The position numbers and the translations under genes are program-made. 21,050 nucleotides of DNA from positions 1 through 21,050 of the IMG/VR virus record IMGVR_UViG_3300027917_000193. The stretch is one strand, 5' to 3'. Positions 1 to 7,498 of this stretch are shown one piece after another; position 1 is the first letter of the stretch; each line of letters opens with the position of its first letter. This stretch comes from a virus. A model generated the notes under the pieces. The model was not told the DNA's origin. It searched no databases and was given only the letters and a program-made list of their open reading frames with translations.

Positions 1-337
1 TTCCGGTTTGATCATGGAGGTTTTACAAGCGGCCGGATTGGAAAAACGCGGAACCGACAAAACGGCGCACGACCTTTTCAACACATACGCAAATTATATC
101 GTGCATGAACCATATGCCGGTTGTTTGTTGTTCGTCATTTCCAACCAAACGTCGATGGCAAAACACATCGGCATTTTCACACACGACCATTTCGTGACGC
201 ACGCCGGAGGCGGAGGCGCCGCAACCGATTCCATCGCCGACGCAATCAAACACAATGCATATGTGCGAACCGATCCAATGGAACATTTCGGATCAAACGT
301 GTTGTTTGTTGATCCGTTTTTGTCAATTGGAGGTTGA
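1..337 (+). CDS. NlpC/P60 family peptidase, 5' truncated
   Basis: The reading frame is open to the left edge. Its first complete codons read SGLIMEVLQAAG, which matches what follows the catalytic Cys in NlpC/P60 papain-like peptidases (usually DCSG). The single base t at position 1 fits the end of a TGT Cys codon lying just outside the window. Further on, HIGIF followed by FVTHAGGG matches the family's His block. These enzymes cleave peptide bonds in the peptidoglycan stem peptide. In phages they serve either as endolysins or as tail-tip peptidases that help DNA entry; the sequence does not separate these roles. The neighbours downstream include candidate lysis genes. The internal TTG at 8 and ATG at 14 are not believed to be the true start. 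Confidence 0.8.
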   Translation, partial: SGLIMEVLQAAGLEKRGTDKTAHDLFNTYANYIVHEPYAGCLLFVISNQTSMAKHIGIFTHDHFVTHAGGGGAATDSIADAIKHNAYVRTDPMEHFGSNVLFVDPFLSIGG

Positions 338-341
338 AAAC

Positions 342-416
342 ATGGCAATCAACGACATTCCCGAAAATCCGGATTTATACATAAAAACATTTGTGACGCG
401 GAATTATGACCGATGA
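342..416 (+). CDS. 24-residue leader ORF before the sigma factor
   Basis: A short ORF (MAINDIPENPDLYIKTFVTR then NYDR) starts 4 bases after the peptidase stop. It has a strong, well-spaced ribosome site (TTGGAGG at 327-333). Its stop at 414-416 overlaps the first codons of the sigma gene at 406, which has no ribosome site of its own. The layout suggests that translating this peptide opens or couples translation of the sigma factor. The peptide resembles no family I recognise, and it may matter only as a leader. Confidence 0.55.
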   Translation: MAINDIPENPDLYIKTFVTRNYDR

Positions 417-918
417 TCAAATGTCGGAATTAGTCGCGCAAATACCAATTATCGCAAAACGCGTCGGCCGCATGGTCGATCACAAATTGCCGGAATTCGA
501 CGATTTGCAATCCGAAATCATTTGCGATTCATTGAAATTTATTCAATCCGACAAATTCAGGGGCGACGCATCGATCGCAACGGTCGTTTTCACCATCATG
601 CGGCGCCGCGTTTACGACTATTATCGGCGCAATTATAAACTGATAAACGGCCACGAATATTTGACGTTGATGGAACCAAAACCGATCGAACCGGATGTTT
701 TGTTGGACATGCAACGGAAAATCGATTTTGCAATTTCGCACATTTCGGAATTGCCGCCAATCAAACGCGACATAATCGAAAAGGTGTATTGCCAAGGGAT
801 TTCGGTTGTTGATGCGGCCGCACAAATTGGGATCACGGAACGATCCGCAAACCATCATATTCGAAACGGTTTGTCACAATTGCGAAAAATAGTTTTGGCG
901 CGTTGGAACGACCAATAG
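406..918 (+). CDS. Small phage sigma-70 family (ECF-like) sigma factor
   Basis: The 170-residue protein has the two-domain plan of extracytoplasmic-function-like sigma factors. Residues about 31-78 look like region 2 (FDDLQSEIICDSLKF, then SIATVVFTIMRRRVYDYYRR). Residues about 113-163 look like region 4 with a helix-turn-helix (ELPPIKRDIIEKVY, VVDAAAQIGITERSANHHI, LSQLRKIV). Such proteins bind core RNA polymerase and redirect it to specific promoters, so it may control a phage gene class such as the late genes. There is no Shine-Dalgarno before the ATG at 406. Initiation probably depends on the 24-codon ORF that overlaps it. It ends in TAG, a stop rarely seen in this window. Its target promoters are unknown; the repeated 14-mers at 2313 and 14111 are one possibility. 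Confidence 0.8.
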   Translation: MTDDQMSELVAQIPIIAKRVGRMVDHKLPEFDDLQSEIICDSLKFIQSDKFRGDASIATVVFTIMRRRVYDYYRRNYKLINGHEYLTLMEPKPIEPDVLLDMQRKIDFAISHISELPPIKRDIIEKVYCQGISVVDAAAQIGITERSANHHIRNGLSQLRKIVLARWNDQ

Positions 919-937
919 AATTGGAGGCGTCGAAATA

Positions 938-1102
938 ATGAATTTAAAAATCATATTGGAAATCACGATTGAATTATTCAAGGTCGGTCGATCCATGTAT
1001 GCGGCATATAAAAACGCGCAAACCGAAAAAGAAAAACAAAAATTGTCCGACGCATTGAAATCGCATGATTTGGCGAAAATCAATGAAATTTTACGCAAGT
1101 AA
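938..1102 (+). CDS. Small 54-residue protein, unknown
   Basis: The ORF starts at ATG 938 behind a good ribosome site (TTGGAGG at 921-926). It encodes a small charged, helix-prone protein: a hydrophobic N-terminus (MNLKIILEITIELFKVG) followed by a Lys/Glu-rich stretch (NAQTEKEKQKLSDALKSHD). It sits between the sigma factor and two membrane proteins, and its 3' end overlaps the start of the next gene by 20 bases. Base and codon use match the neighbours. I do not recognise the family. A role in the lysis or regulatory module is only a guess from position. Confidence 0.65.
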   Translation: MNLKIILEITIELFKVGRSMYAAYKNAQTEKEKQKLSDALKSHDLAKINEILRK

Positions 1103-1433
1103 ACCAACCATGCGCGCCAATGTGCGTTCGCCTCTTAAACGGCGCCACACGGCCAAATTCGGCGTGTTTACGGTCGGCGCCATCCTGATTTTGGCAAACA
1201 TGTCGTGTTTCATGCCGAATCCGGCGTTGACACCGGTTCAAGATGTGTTGCAACCGGCCGCATCCGTGCGCGTTGTCGGATTCACAATTGCCGGTGAACA
1301 CATGCGGATCGGCGACGGCGAACACGACATCGCGGTTTGTGCGGATGGCGACGTGATCGTGACGCAAGATTTCATTTTGTGGGTCGAATCCCTGAAAATT
1401 GAAATCAAGGAATTGCGGAGGCGGACGCAATGA
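1083..1433 (+). CDS. Membrane-anchored small protein, possible lysis (spanin-like) component
   Basis: The 116-residue protein has a basic N-terminus (SPLKRRHTAKF), then one hydrophobic segment (GVFTVGAILILANMSCF, about residues 29-45), then a soluble domain ending in a charged amphipathic helix (LKIEIKELRRRTQ). This is one membrane span, probably with the C-terminus outside the cytoplasm. A Cys falls near the end of the hydrophobic stretch, but NMSC is a poor lipobox. The start is uncertain: ATG 1065, 1083 and 1110 are all in frame. I chose 1083 because it overlaps the preceding gene least while keeping the basic head; none has a strong ribosome site. It overlaps the next gene by 4 bases (ATGA). 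Spanin-like function is inferred from topology and position only. Confidence 0.6.
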   Translation: MKFYASKPTMRANVRSPLKRRHTAKFGVFTVGAILILANMSCFMPNPALTPVQDVLQPAASVRVVGFTIAGEHMRIGDGEHDIAVCADGDVIVTQDFILWVESLKIEIKELRRRTQ

Positions 1434-1798
1434 CTCCGGATCAAATTGCCGCGTTGGAGGCGGCGACCAAAATGCCGGTTTGGGGTTGGGCGGTTTTGGG
1501 CGTTGCGTTAATTTCCGCGTTTTTGGTTGTAATCGATAAAACCGGATATTATTTGAAACGCAAACGCACGGTGCATTTCGCCAACGGCGACACGGTGAAA
1601 AAGGATGATTTGGTCGATGCGTTCGAATCGGCCATCAAAAAATATGAGCGCAACGGCGGAACGAAAATCGTTCCTGGCCGTGGCGACATTTGCATCAATC
1701 ACGGCGAACGTTTATCGGCCGTTGAAACGCATTGCGAAACGGCGGCACGATCGTTGCGTGACATCAACCGAAAATTGGACAATCTAATTTCAAGATAA
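1430..1798 (+). CDS. Single-span membrane protein, holin-class candidate
   Basis: The 122-residue protein has one clear transmembrane segment at about residues 17-37 (MPVWGWAVLGVALISAFLVV), followed by positively charged residues (YYLKRKR). The long soluble domain ends in a predicted helix (HGERLSAVETHCETAARS, then LRDINRKLDNLISR). The topology suggests a short N-terminus outside and the body inside the cell. It overlaps the preceding gene by ATGA, so the two are probably translated together. Small membrane proteins next to a phage peptidoglycan peptidase are often holins or holin regulators, but no family signature is visible, so the lysis role is inference. Cys residues near CINHG and THCET could bind metal or form a disulfide. 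Confidence 0.6.
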   Translation: MTPDQIAALEAATKMPVWGWAVLGVALISAFLVVIDKTGYYLKRKRTVHFANGDTVKKDDLVDAFESAIKKYERNGGTKIVPGRGDICINHGERLSAVETHCETAARSLRDINRKLDNLISR

Positions 1799-1816
1799 TA
1801 AATTGCGGAGGGCGCA

Positions 1817-2311
1817 ATGCACGTCGGTTCCATTTCATCGTTGATTTATCGAAAACCGTGGATCGTTCCGCATGCGATCCCATATTTGGAATCAATCATC
1901 CGGCCGCACCACAATGTTTTGGAATTCGGTTCCGGCGGTTCAACGTTGTGGTTTGCGGATCACGCGTTGGCCGTGGAGTCGATCGAACATTCGCGCGTTT
2001 GGCGAAATCGCGTGGCGGCCGCAATGACCGGCGACGATGACAAAAAAATCGAATTGCGATTGATCCCGAATTATTGCAAACACGACGAAATTAAATTGCG
2101 GCGGAAATATGACGTGATTTTCATCGATGGAATACACCGGCGGCAATGTTTCAAGGCGTCGATTGATCGGTTGGCCGACGGCGGAATTTTAATTGTCGAC
2201 AATTCCAACCGCGACGAAATCAAACCGATCCGCGATTCGTTGCGATGGCCGACAACGGCGTTTCGCGATGGCGGATGGTCAACGACATTTTGGTTTAAAC
2301 CGAGGAATTGA
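1817..2311 (+). CDS. Class I SAM-dependent methyltransferase
   Basis: The 164-residue protein shows the Rossmann methyltransferase pattern. Motif I is VLEFGSGGSTLWFA (about residues 34-47, the glycine-rich SAM site). YDVIFIDGIHRR and the strand GGILIVDNSNRDE correspond to later core motifs. It is close to the minimal fold with little added, resembling small methyltransferases often found beside sugar-modifying genes. The substrate cannot be read from sequence. It has a strong ribosome site (GCGGAGGGCG at 1804-1813). It ends at a TGA that runs directly into the first copy of the repeated 14-mer. It stands apart from the sugar/sulfate cassette, yet resembles a cargo gene placed before the packaging genes. 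Confidence 0.75.
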   Translation: MHVGSISSLIYRKPWIVPHAIPYLESIIRPHHNVLEFGSGGSTLWFADHALAVESIEHSRVWRNRVAAAMTGDDDKKIELRLIPNYCKHDEIKLRRKYDVIFIDGIHRRQCFKASIDRLADGGILIVDNSNRDEIKPIRDSLRWPTTAFRDGGWSTTFWFKPRN

Positions 2312-2312
2312 C

Positions 2313-2326
2313 CACAACATATTGTG
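2313..2326. repeat. 14-base inverted-repeat motif, copy 1
   Basis: CACAACATATTGTG has 5-base arms CACAA/TTGTG around CATA. It lies just after the methyltransferase stop and 44 bp (centre to centre) upstream of copy 2. The left flank (AATTGACCA) resembles that of copy 3 (AATTGGCCA). The symmetry and pairing suggest a protein-binding site such as an operator or activator site. Confidence 0.75.
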
Positions 2327-2356
2327 TGGAAACGCCATTTTTTCAGCTCGTTTTTA

Positions 2357-2370
2357 CACAACATATTGTG
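2357..2370. repeat. 14-base inverted-repeat motif, copy 2
   Basis: An exact second copy of CACAACATATTGTG ends 15 bases before the ATG of the ParB-domain gene and abuts its ribosome site (GTTGGAGG). Anything bound here as RNA or DNA would affect initiation of the packaging genes. Between copies 1 and 2 lies CAGCTC, containing the only AGCT I see before base 20650. Confidence 0.75.
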
Positions 2371-2385
2371 GTTGGAGGAATTGAA

Positions 2386-2958
2386 ATGAACGACGAGCCA
2401 CAATTGGAATTCATGGTCGACATCGATCAATGTGAATTATGGGATAAAAATCCGCGCGCCATCATGGGCGATGATTACGAGGATTTGAAATACAAATTGA
2501 AACGCCTTGGTCAATTCAAACCGTCGTTGGCATTTCAGGATTTACGAAAGGGAAAATGGATCATATTGGGCGGAAACATGCGGTTGGTTGCCATGCGCGA
2601 ATTGGGATTCAAGCGGATTCGGATCGCGCCGCAATTCCCGAAAAACGAGGCGCACAAATTGGAATTGGCCTTGGCCGACAACGACCGTTCCGGCATGTAC
2701 GATGAGGATCAATTGGCCGAATTGTTGCACAAACACAAACGGCACATTGAATTGAAACGGTACAAAATCGACCTTGGCAAACCGATTTCGATCGAATCCC
2801 TGGCGAAACGTTATGGCGACGTAAACACCGACAAACCGGAAATCGAATTGTCGCGGATTTATGAAATCATAATCGAATGTGAATCGGCCGAAATCCAACG
2901 CGAAATATTCGACAAATTAAAGGCCGACGGCATGAAGGTTCGCCGCCAAACATTGTGA
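2386..2958 (+). CDS. ParB N-terminal (ParB/sulfiredoxin-fold) domain protein
   Basis: The 190-residue protein carries the ParB-like signature: DKNPRAIMG (about 20-28), a helix DYEDLKYKLKRLGQ, then GGNMRLVAMRELG (62-74) with the conserved G-x-x-R arrangement, then LALADNDRSG (95-103). In phages, stand-alone ParB-domain proteins are often encoded just before the terminase genes. They have been linked to nuclease or DNA-modification functions, and in other members of the fold to nucleotide binding, so the exact role is open. ATG 2386 is chosen because TTGGAGG lies 7-13 bases upstream; an in-frame extension to 2308 would run through both repeat copies and lacks a ribosome site. The gene probably heads the packaging operon under control of the paired repeats. 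Confidence 0.75.
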   Translation: MNDEPQLEFMVDIDQCELWDKNPRAIMGDDYEDLKYKLKRLGQFKPSLAFQDLRKGKWIILGGNMRLVAMRELGFKRIRIAPQFPKNEAHKLELALADNDRSGMYDEDQLAELLHKHKRHIELKRYKIDLGKPISIESLAKRYGDVNTDKPEIELSRIYEIIIECESAEIQREIFDKLKADGMKVRRQTL

Positions 2959-2985
2959 TTCCACGACAAATCAATCGAGGGACAA

Positions 2986-3366
2986 ATGCCGCGCAAGGAA
3001 ATCGAAATCGATTCGGAACAAATCGAGGCGTTGGCGTCATACGGTTGCAACGTTCGCGAAATGGCGGATTTTTTCAAATGCGACGAATCCACAATTCGAA
3101 AACGTTTCAAGGCGGAAATCGCGGCCGGAATATCCGACGGAAAAATCAGGTTACGGCAAAAACAATTCGACATCGCAATGGCCGGAAATGTATCAATGTT
3201 GATTTGGTTGGGAAAACAAATGTTGGGTCAATCCGATCGGATGGAAATGGACAACACGCACGATTTCGCCGATGGCGATTTCAAAATTGAAATTGTACGA
3301 ACCGGCGGCGAAAACGGCGGAAAAACAAAAAAGAAAAACGGCGGCGGCAACGGTTCGGATGGATGA
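2986..3366 (+). CDS. terS: Terminase small subunit
   Basis: The 126-residue protein has an N-terminal helix-turn-helix (IEALASYGCNVREMADFFK, then DESTIRKRFKAEI, about residues 12-45). The central segment (QKQFDIAMAGNVSMLIWLGK then QMLGQSDR) is typical of small terminases. The C-terminus is a Gly/Lys-rich tail. Small terminases recognise the packaging site on phage DNA and recruit the large subunit. The gene has a GAGGG ribosome site just upstream and overlaps the large terminase by ATGA at 3363-3366. Both the family look and the position support the call. Confidence 0.85.
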   Translation: MPRKEIEIDSEQIEALASYGCNVREMADFFKCDESTIRKRFKAEIAAGISDGKIRLRQKQFDIAMAGNVSMLIWLGKQMLGQSDRMEMDNTHDFADGDFKIEIVRTGGENGGKTKKKNGGGNGSDG

Positions 3367-4634
3367 AAATCCGTGTTTCGGATTCGTTTTTTCCATTGTT
3401 GAAAAACACCGCGCGATATTTGATCATGTTCGGAGGCGGCGGTTCCGGCAAATCTGAATTCGCCGGTCGAAAGGTATTTTATCGATGCATAAACGAGGGC
3501 GGCCATCGGTTTTTGATTATGCGCAAAATCCGCAACCGGTTGGGCGGATCGGTGATCCGTGTTATGACGTCGATTTTGAACGAAAACCACGTTGCATATA
3601 AATTCAACCAATCGGATCGCGTGATCACGTTTCGGTCGCGGCGGAACGGCAAATTGAACGAATTGTTGTTCGACGGCCTTGACGATCCAGAAAAAATCAA
3701 ATCGATCAAGGATATTACAAACGTTTGGTTGGAGGAAACAACCGAATTCACCGAACGCGATTTCGAACAAATCAATTTGCGGTTGCGCGGCGAAACGCCG
3801 TTTTACAAACAAATTATGATGACGTTTAATCCGGATGAATCGGTCGGCAAATGGTTGAAAAACATGTTTGGCGTGACGCCAGGGAACGGCAAACGGCGCG
3901 GATCATTCGTGCATCAATCGACAATCGCCGACAATCCGATCGACGTTGTGCGCGCGGAATACACCGACATTTTGGATGAATTGACCGATCCGACCATGCG
4001 CGACATTTACCGTTTCGGATTATGGGCGAAACCGGCCGGTCAAATATTCGATTGGCCGGTGGTGCAATTGCCGGAATTTATGCGGTTCGACGAAATTTGG
4101 TACGGTTTGGATTTTGGTTTTTCCGTCGATCCGGCCGCGTTGGTCAAGATATACCGAAAAGCGGATCACGTTTGGTTGCAAACGTTGATATATGAAACCA
4201 AATTGACGAACGATCAATTGGCCGAAAAAATCATCGATTCCGGTTACGAATATCCGGCCGAAATTTATGCGGATTCGGCGGAACCGAAATCGATTGCGGA
4301 AATTGCCGCATACCGTGGCGCCGGAGGGGAAAAAATCAACATCAAACCGGCGGCCAAGGGCGCCGACTCCGTGCGTGCCGGTTTGAAATTCATGGCCGGT
4401 TTAAAAATCCACATAATCGACACGCCGGATGAATTGACGTGCGATCCGTTGGAGGATGAAACCGCATCATACAAATGGAAAACCGATAAAAACGGCGAAA
4501 CATTATCGGTTCCGGTCGATCGCGAAAATCATGCGGTCGACGGTTCGCGTTATGGTTTATTTACGCATTTAAAGGCGCGGCGGCGCGGTTATGTGTCGGC
4601 GTCGACCAATTTTTATGACAACATCGACATTTAA
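3363..4634 (+). CDS. terL: Terminase large subunit (ATPase and nuclease)
   Basis: The 423-residue protein has the two-part layout of the large terminase that pumps DNA into the prohead and cuts it. The ATPase part shows Walker A GGGGSGKS (residues 24-31), Walker B VWLEE (121-125) and a coupling motif MMTFNP (152-157). The RNase H-like nuclease part shows three acidic positions: YGLDFGF (Asp 250), IYADSAEPKS (Asp 304) and NHAVDGSRYG (Asp 393). It resembles the Terminase_3 (PBSX/SPP1-like) group and has a normal length. It starts with ATGA overlap, so it is translationally coupled to terS. It looks intact. Confidence 0.95.
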   Translation: MKIRVSDSFFPLLKNTARYLIMFGGGGSGKSEFAGRKVFYRCINEGGHRFLIMRKIRNRLGGSVIRVMTSILNENHVAYKFNQSDRVITFRSRRNGKLNELLFDGLDDPEKIKSIKDITNVWLEETTEFTERDFEQINLRLRGETPFYKQIMMTFNPDESVGKWLKNMFGVTPGNGKRRGSFVHQSTIADNPIDVVRAEYTDILDELTDPTMRDIYRFGLWAKPAGQIFDWPVVQLPEFMRFDEIWYGLDFGFSVDPAALVKIYRKADHVWLQTLIYETKLTNDQLAEKIIDSGYEYPAEIYADSAEPKSIAEIAAYRGAGGEKINIKPAAKGADSVRAGLKFMAGLKIHIIDTPDELTCDPLEDETASYKWKTDKNGETLSVPVDRENHAVDGSRYGLFTHLKARRRGYVSASTNFYDNIDI

Positions 4635-4645
4635 ACGAGGTCAAA

Positions 4646-6067
4646 ATGGCAATATTCGAAAAAGGATTTTTAAAACCGGTGTTTGGCGATGCGGTTGAAA
4701 ATGCACGCCGATTGAAAACGTTGGAACGGCAAAATCGCGGATTGCAATTGAAAATTCAGGAAATGGCAAAACGCAACATCCTGGCGTTTACCGATGAGGA
4801 TGATTTGGACGCCTCCGGAAAACCACGCGGCAACACGTACAATTCATATGATGCGGCATTGTCCGCCATCAATTCAAAATACACCGCCACGGCGAAATGG
4901 GGCGTTTTACAAGTCGGAAACATCGTCGATTTACGCGCCGCGTTCATTATGGGCCAAGGGCCGGAGGTTGTCGCCGATCCTGGCGCGCAACGTGAATTGG
5001 ATTTCGTGAACGCGTTGTTCGAATATAACTATTTGGACAAATACGCCGCCCAGGAATTCGCCAAGGAATCCGAATTGGAGGGGAAAATATTATTGCGGTT
5101 GGGATTTGAGAAAAACGACGAAATGATTTCCGTTCGGTTTGTTTCGTATTTGGACAAAAAATATTCAATCGAAACGGCGCCGAACGATTATTTGGATTAT
5201 AAATTTGCCACATGGACGCCGGACAATGAAACGGAACCGGTGAAATTAAATAAACCGGAATTTGTATATGCGAAATTCGGCGGCCGCGTTTACGATCCAA
5301 ATGCGGCCACGGCCAAAACCATGAAATGTTTGACGCAAATTGACCGACTCGACAAGGCGTTGTTTGATTTGCGGAAAATCGACCGGTTGTTTGCGTCGCC
5401 GACGCCGCACGTCGAATGTTTGGAACACACCGAGGCGGAACAAATAAACGACGACGTGAAGGAATTAAATTGGAGGATCGGAAAATTTTTCGCACACACC
5501 GGAAAATTTGAATTCGCCACGCCTCCGATGCACGGCGCCGAAACGTTGATCAAGGAAATCACGTTAAATTCAAAAATCATTTCCGGAACAACCGGCGTGC
5601 CGGTTCATTTCCTGGGATTTCCCGAATTGTTGTCGAACCGGTCAACGTCGCGCGACATGGTTTCCGGTTTGGCGGCCGCGACATCGCGCGAACGCGAAAC
5701 GTGGAAATCGGTTTTGGAACAAACCGCACGCAAGGCGATGGAAATGGCCAACGAAAAAATGTTTGGCCAAATGTCGGATTCGAGGAAATTGCGGCCGGAA
5801 AAAATATCGATCGAAATTTCCCTTGAAACCGAATCGGCGTGGGAACATTTGCGCGACGTGATGATTCCATTGGCCTTGGCCGACAAAATTTCCAACGAAT
5901 TGTGGTTGGGGATGATCCCTGGCGTTGACATCGACGCCGAAAAAAAACGCATGGCCAAGGTTGCCGAGGATCGCGAAAAATCAATGCAAACGGAAATGGA
6001 ACGAATACAAGGTGAATTGGAGGCCGAAAGGAACCGGTCGACCAACGCCGACGTTCCGACCGAATAA
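4646..6067 (+). CDS. Portal protein (SPP1 gp6-like)
   Basis: The 473-residue protein directly follows the large terminase behind a GAGG ribosome site. It has the features of SPP1-type portals: an N-terminal region with a hydrophilic helix, a segment (QVGNIVDLRAAFIMGQGPEV) like the portal core, and conserved TTGVPVHFLGF and NRSTSRDMVSG motifs of the stem/crown region. A Glu/Arg-rich coiled C-terminal tail follows (KSMQTEMERIQGELEAERN). Portals form the dodecameric ring through which DNA enters and leaves the head. Length and order fit. Confidence 0.9.
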   Translation: MAIFEKGFLKPVFGDAVENARRLKTLERQNRGLQLKIQEMAKRNILAFTDEDDLDASGKPRGNTYNSYDAALSAINSKYTATAKWGVLQVGNIVDLRAAFIMGQGPEVVADPGAQRELDFVNALFEYNYLDKYAAQEFAKESELEGKILLRLGFEKNDEMISVRFVSYLDKKYSIETAPNDYLDYKFATWTPDNETEPVKLNKPEFVYAKFGGRVYDPNAATAKTMKCLTQIDRLDKALFDLRKIDRLFASPTPHVECLEHTEAEQINDDVKELNWRIGKFFAHTGKFEFATPPMHGAETLIKEITLNSKIISGTTGVPVHFLGFPELLSNRSTSRDMVSGLAAATSRERETWKSVLEQTARKAMEMANEKMFGQMSDSRKLRPEKISIEISLETESAWEHLRDVMIPLALADKISNELWLGMIPGVDIDAEKKRMAKVAEDREKSMQTEMERIQGELEAERNRSTNADVPTE

Positions 6068-6085
6068 AAAAACGGAGGGCGCAAA

Positions 6086-6277
6086 ATGGCAAAAAAAAAG
6101 ATGATCACAACCGACGATTTGGTTGATCACAAAACCGTTGTTCCGCCGACCGGCGGCGTTGTCGTCATGGATGAAAACACGCAACCAAAGGATTTTGATT
6201 GGAAAAAAATGGAGGCGGATCAAAAAAAACGCAAGGCCGACGTTGCGGAAAACAAACCAACCACGACAAATAAATGA
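6086..6277 (+). CDS. Small Lys-rich protein between portal and protease-like gene
   Basis: The 63-residue protein is very hydrophilic (MAKKKMITTDDLVDHKT and DWKKMEADQKKRKADVAENK). It is probably largely disordered or helical, with a Gly/Val patch (PPTGGVVVMDEN). It has a strong ribosome site (CGGAGGGCG). Its stop lies 5 bases before the next gene's start, which has no clear ribosome site, so reinitiation is likely. Small uncharacterised proteins are common at this place in phage head operons. I see no family signature. Confidence 0.7.
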   Translation: MAKKKMITTDDLVDHKTVVPPTGGVVVMDENTQPKDFDWKKMEADQKKRKADVAENKPTTTNK

Positions 6278-6281
6278 TGAA

Positions 6282-6917
6282 ATGAAATTCCTTGCGCATG
6301 TTCACGAAATGGCGGCCGATGAAATCCGCCAAATTGTTCCGGATTCGGTGATTGAAACGATCAAGCGCACCGATCCCGAACCATTGTTCCGCGCATACGT
6401 CGTTGGGCATGAAGGCGTTTCGCGCGGCATGGCCGTCGATTTCGGAATCAACGTGGTCAAACGTTGGATGAAAACGGCGATCAAAAAATTGTCGGATTTA
6501 ATGTCGCCAGGATTGCCGGTATATCATGGACATTCGACCGAGGAAACCGGCCGCGTGGCGATCGGCGAAATTGTCGGCCGCACATTAAAAACAATCAAAA
6601 ATAAATTGTCGGTCGTGGCCGTGGCGTACATCAAACCGGATTTCCGATTGGTGCCGTTGGATGTGGCATCGATCGAGGCCGACATTGTATTGCAGGGCGA
6701 TGGCGGCGACGGCGTTTATGACGTCGATGTTCAACGTGTGACCGGCGTTGCGTTGGGAAATTCGGACGTGTCAACGCCAGGATTCGCAAACGCGACATTA
6801 TTGACACAATTGCACGCGTTCGTCGAAACGATCCAACGCGGCGATTCGAAACGGTACGAATTGGCATATTCACGTGATGGCCAATTGCGGAAATTTAAAT
6901 TGGAGGGCGAAAAATGA
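6282..6917 (+). CDS. Head maturation protease-like / capsid assembly protein
   Basis: The 211-residue protein lies between portal and scaffold, where prohead proteases are usually encoded. Features that could fit a protease are YHGHSTEETGR (about residues 82-92) and the following strand-rich core (VAIGEIVGRTLKT, KLSVVAVAYIKPDFRLVPLD). A full His-Ser-His or Ser-Lys catalytic set cannot be assigned by eye. The frame is open upstream to 6123, overlapping the previous gene, but ATG 6282 follows that gene's stop immediately and gives a sensible N-terminus (MKFLAHVHEMAADEIRQI). There is no clear ribosome site, so translation is likely coupled. The last residues, LEGEK, are encoded by the ribosome site of the scaffold gene. 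Confidence 0.55.
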   Translation: MKFLAHVHEMAADEIRQIVPDSVIETIKRTDPEPLFRAYVVGHEGVSRGMAVDFGINVVKRWMKTAIKKLSDLMSPGLPVYHGHSTEETGRVAIGEIVGRTLKTIKNKLSVVAVAYIKPDFRLVPLDVASIEADIVLQGDGGDGVYDVDVQRVTGVALGNSDVSTPGFANATLLTQLHAFVETIQRGDSKRYELAYSRDGQLRKFKLEGEK

Positions 6918-7498
6918 TGAACAAAACGATCCGGATTCATTGTTTTCCGGAACCGATCACGGTTGCGGAAATCAAGGCCGTGATTTCAGAAAACGGAATT
7001 AAACCGTCGGATTTATTCGGCATGTCGGATTTGGTTTCCGATCCGGTGGTGACCGGTTATGTGGCCGACGAAAAGAAAAACGCATCCGCCGGTGTGTTTG
7101 CGAATTTGAAACGCACCGACAAAAAATTCGACGAGGAAAAAGAGGCGTGGACAAAACGCGAAAAGGAATTGACCGACGAAAACATGAAATTGAAACGCGA
7201 CAACGCGAAATTGGGCGTCGGCAACCTTTTCAACAAGGCGATCACGTCGCGTAAACTCGACGAAAAACAAAAAAAATACATCGAGGCGCGAATCCCAAAA
7301 TTCGACGTTTCCGATCCTGAAAAAATCGAGGATGAATTCAACACGTTTTTGGATGATCAAATCGAAACATTCAAAACCGACGCATCCGTTTTCGGGGTCG
7401 ACATCGGAGGCGGTGACGGCGGCGAACCGAAAGGCGGCGAACCGTCAAACCAGGGAAACGCGACCGGCGACGACATATTCACGAAACCGTTGGATTGA
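6914..7498 (+). CDS. Capsid scaffolding protein-like (coiled coil)
   Basis: The 194-residue protein has a globular N-terminus. A long charged coiled coil follows at about residues 67-100 (KRTDKKFDEEKEAWTKREKE and LTDENMKLKRDNAKL). Then come a helical segment and a Gly/Asp-rich tail (DIGGGDGGEPKGGEPSNQG). Acidic, coiled-coil proteins just before the capsid gene are usually scaffolds that guide prohead assembly and then leave or are cleaved. Two adjacent ATGs (6914, 6917) follow a model ribosome site TTGGAGGGCGAAAA. The gene overlaps the preceding one by 4 bases. Confidence 0.7.
   Translation: MMNKTIRIHCFPEPITVAEIKAVISENGIKPSDLFGMSDLVSDPVVTGYVADEKKNASAGVFANLKRTDKKFDEEKEAWTKREKELTDENMKLKRDNAKLGVGNLFNKAITSRKLDEKQKKYIEARIPKFDVSDPEKIEDEFNTFLDDQIETFKTDASVFGVDIGGGDGGEPKGGEPSNQGNATGDDIFTKPLD

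Noticed and set aside
2308-2385. In-frame N-terminal extension of the ParB-domain gene
   Set aside because: It would begin at TTG without a ribosome site and run through both inverted repeats; ATG 2386 has a model ribosome site.
3228-3812. Long reverse-strand open frame of about 194 codons
   Set aside because: It is a shadow of terS/terL; the + strand has clear family motifs here, and GC-rich codons on one strand often leave the other open.
4947-6108. Several reverse-strand open frames opposite the portal gene
   Set aside because: They are low-complexity Arg/Pro/Phe-rich translations without ribosome sites, antisense to a well-supported gene.
6123-6281. Upstream extension of the protease-like ORF
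   Set aside because: It lies in another frame of the 63-residue gene, has off-frame codon use and no ribosome site.
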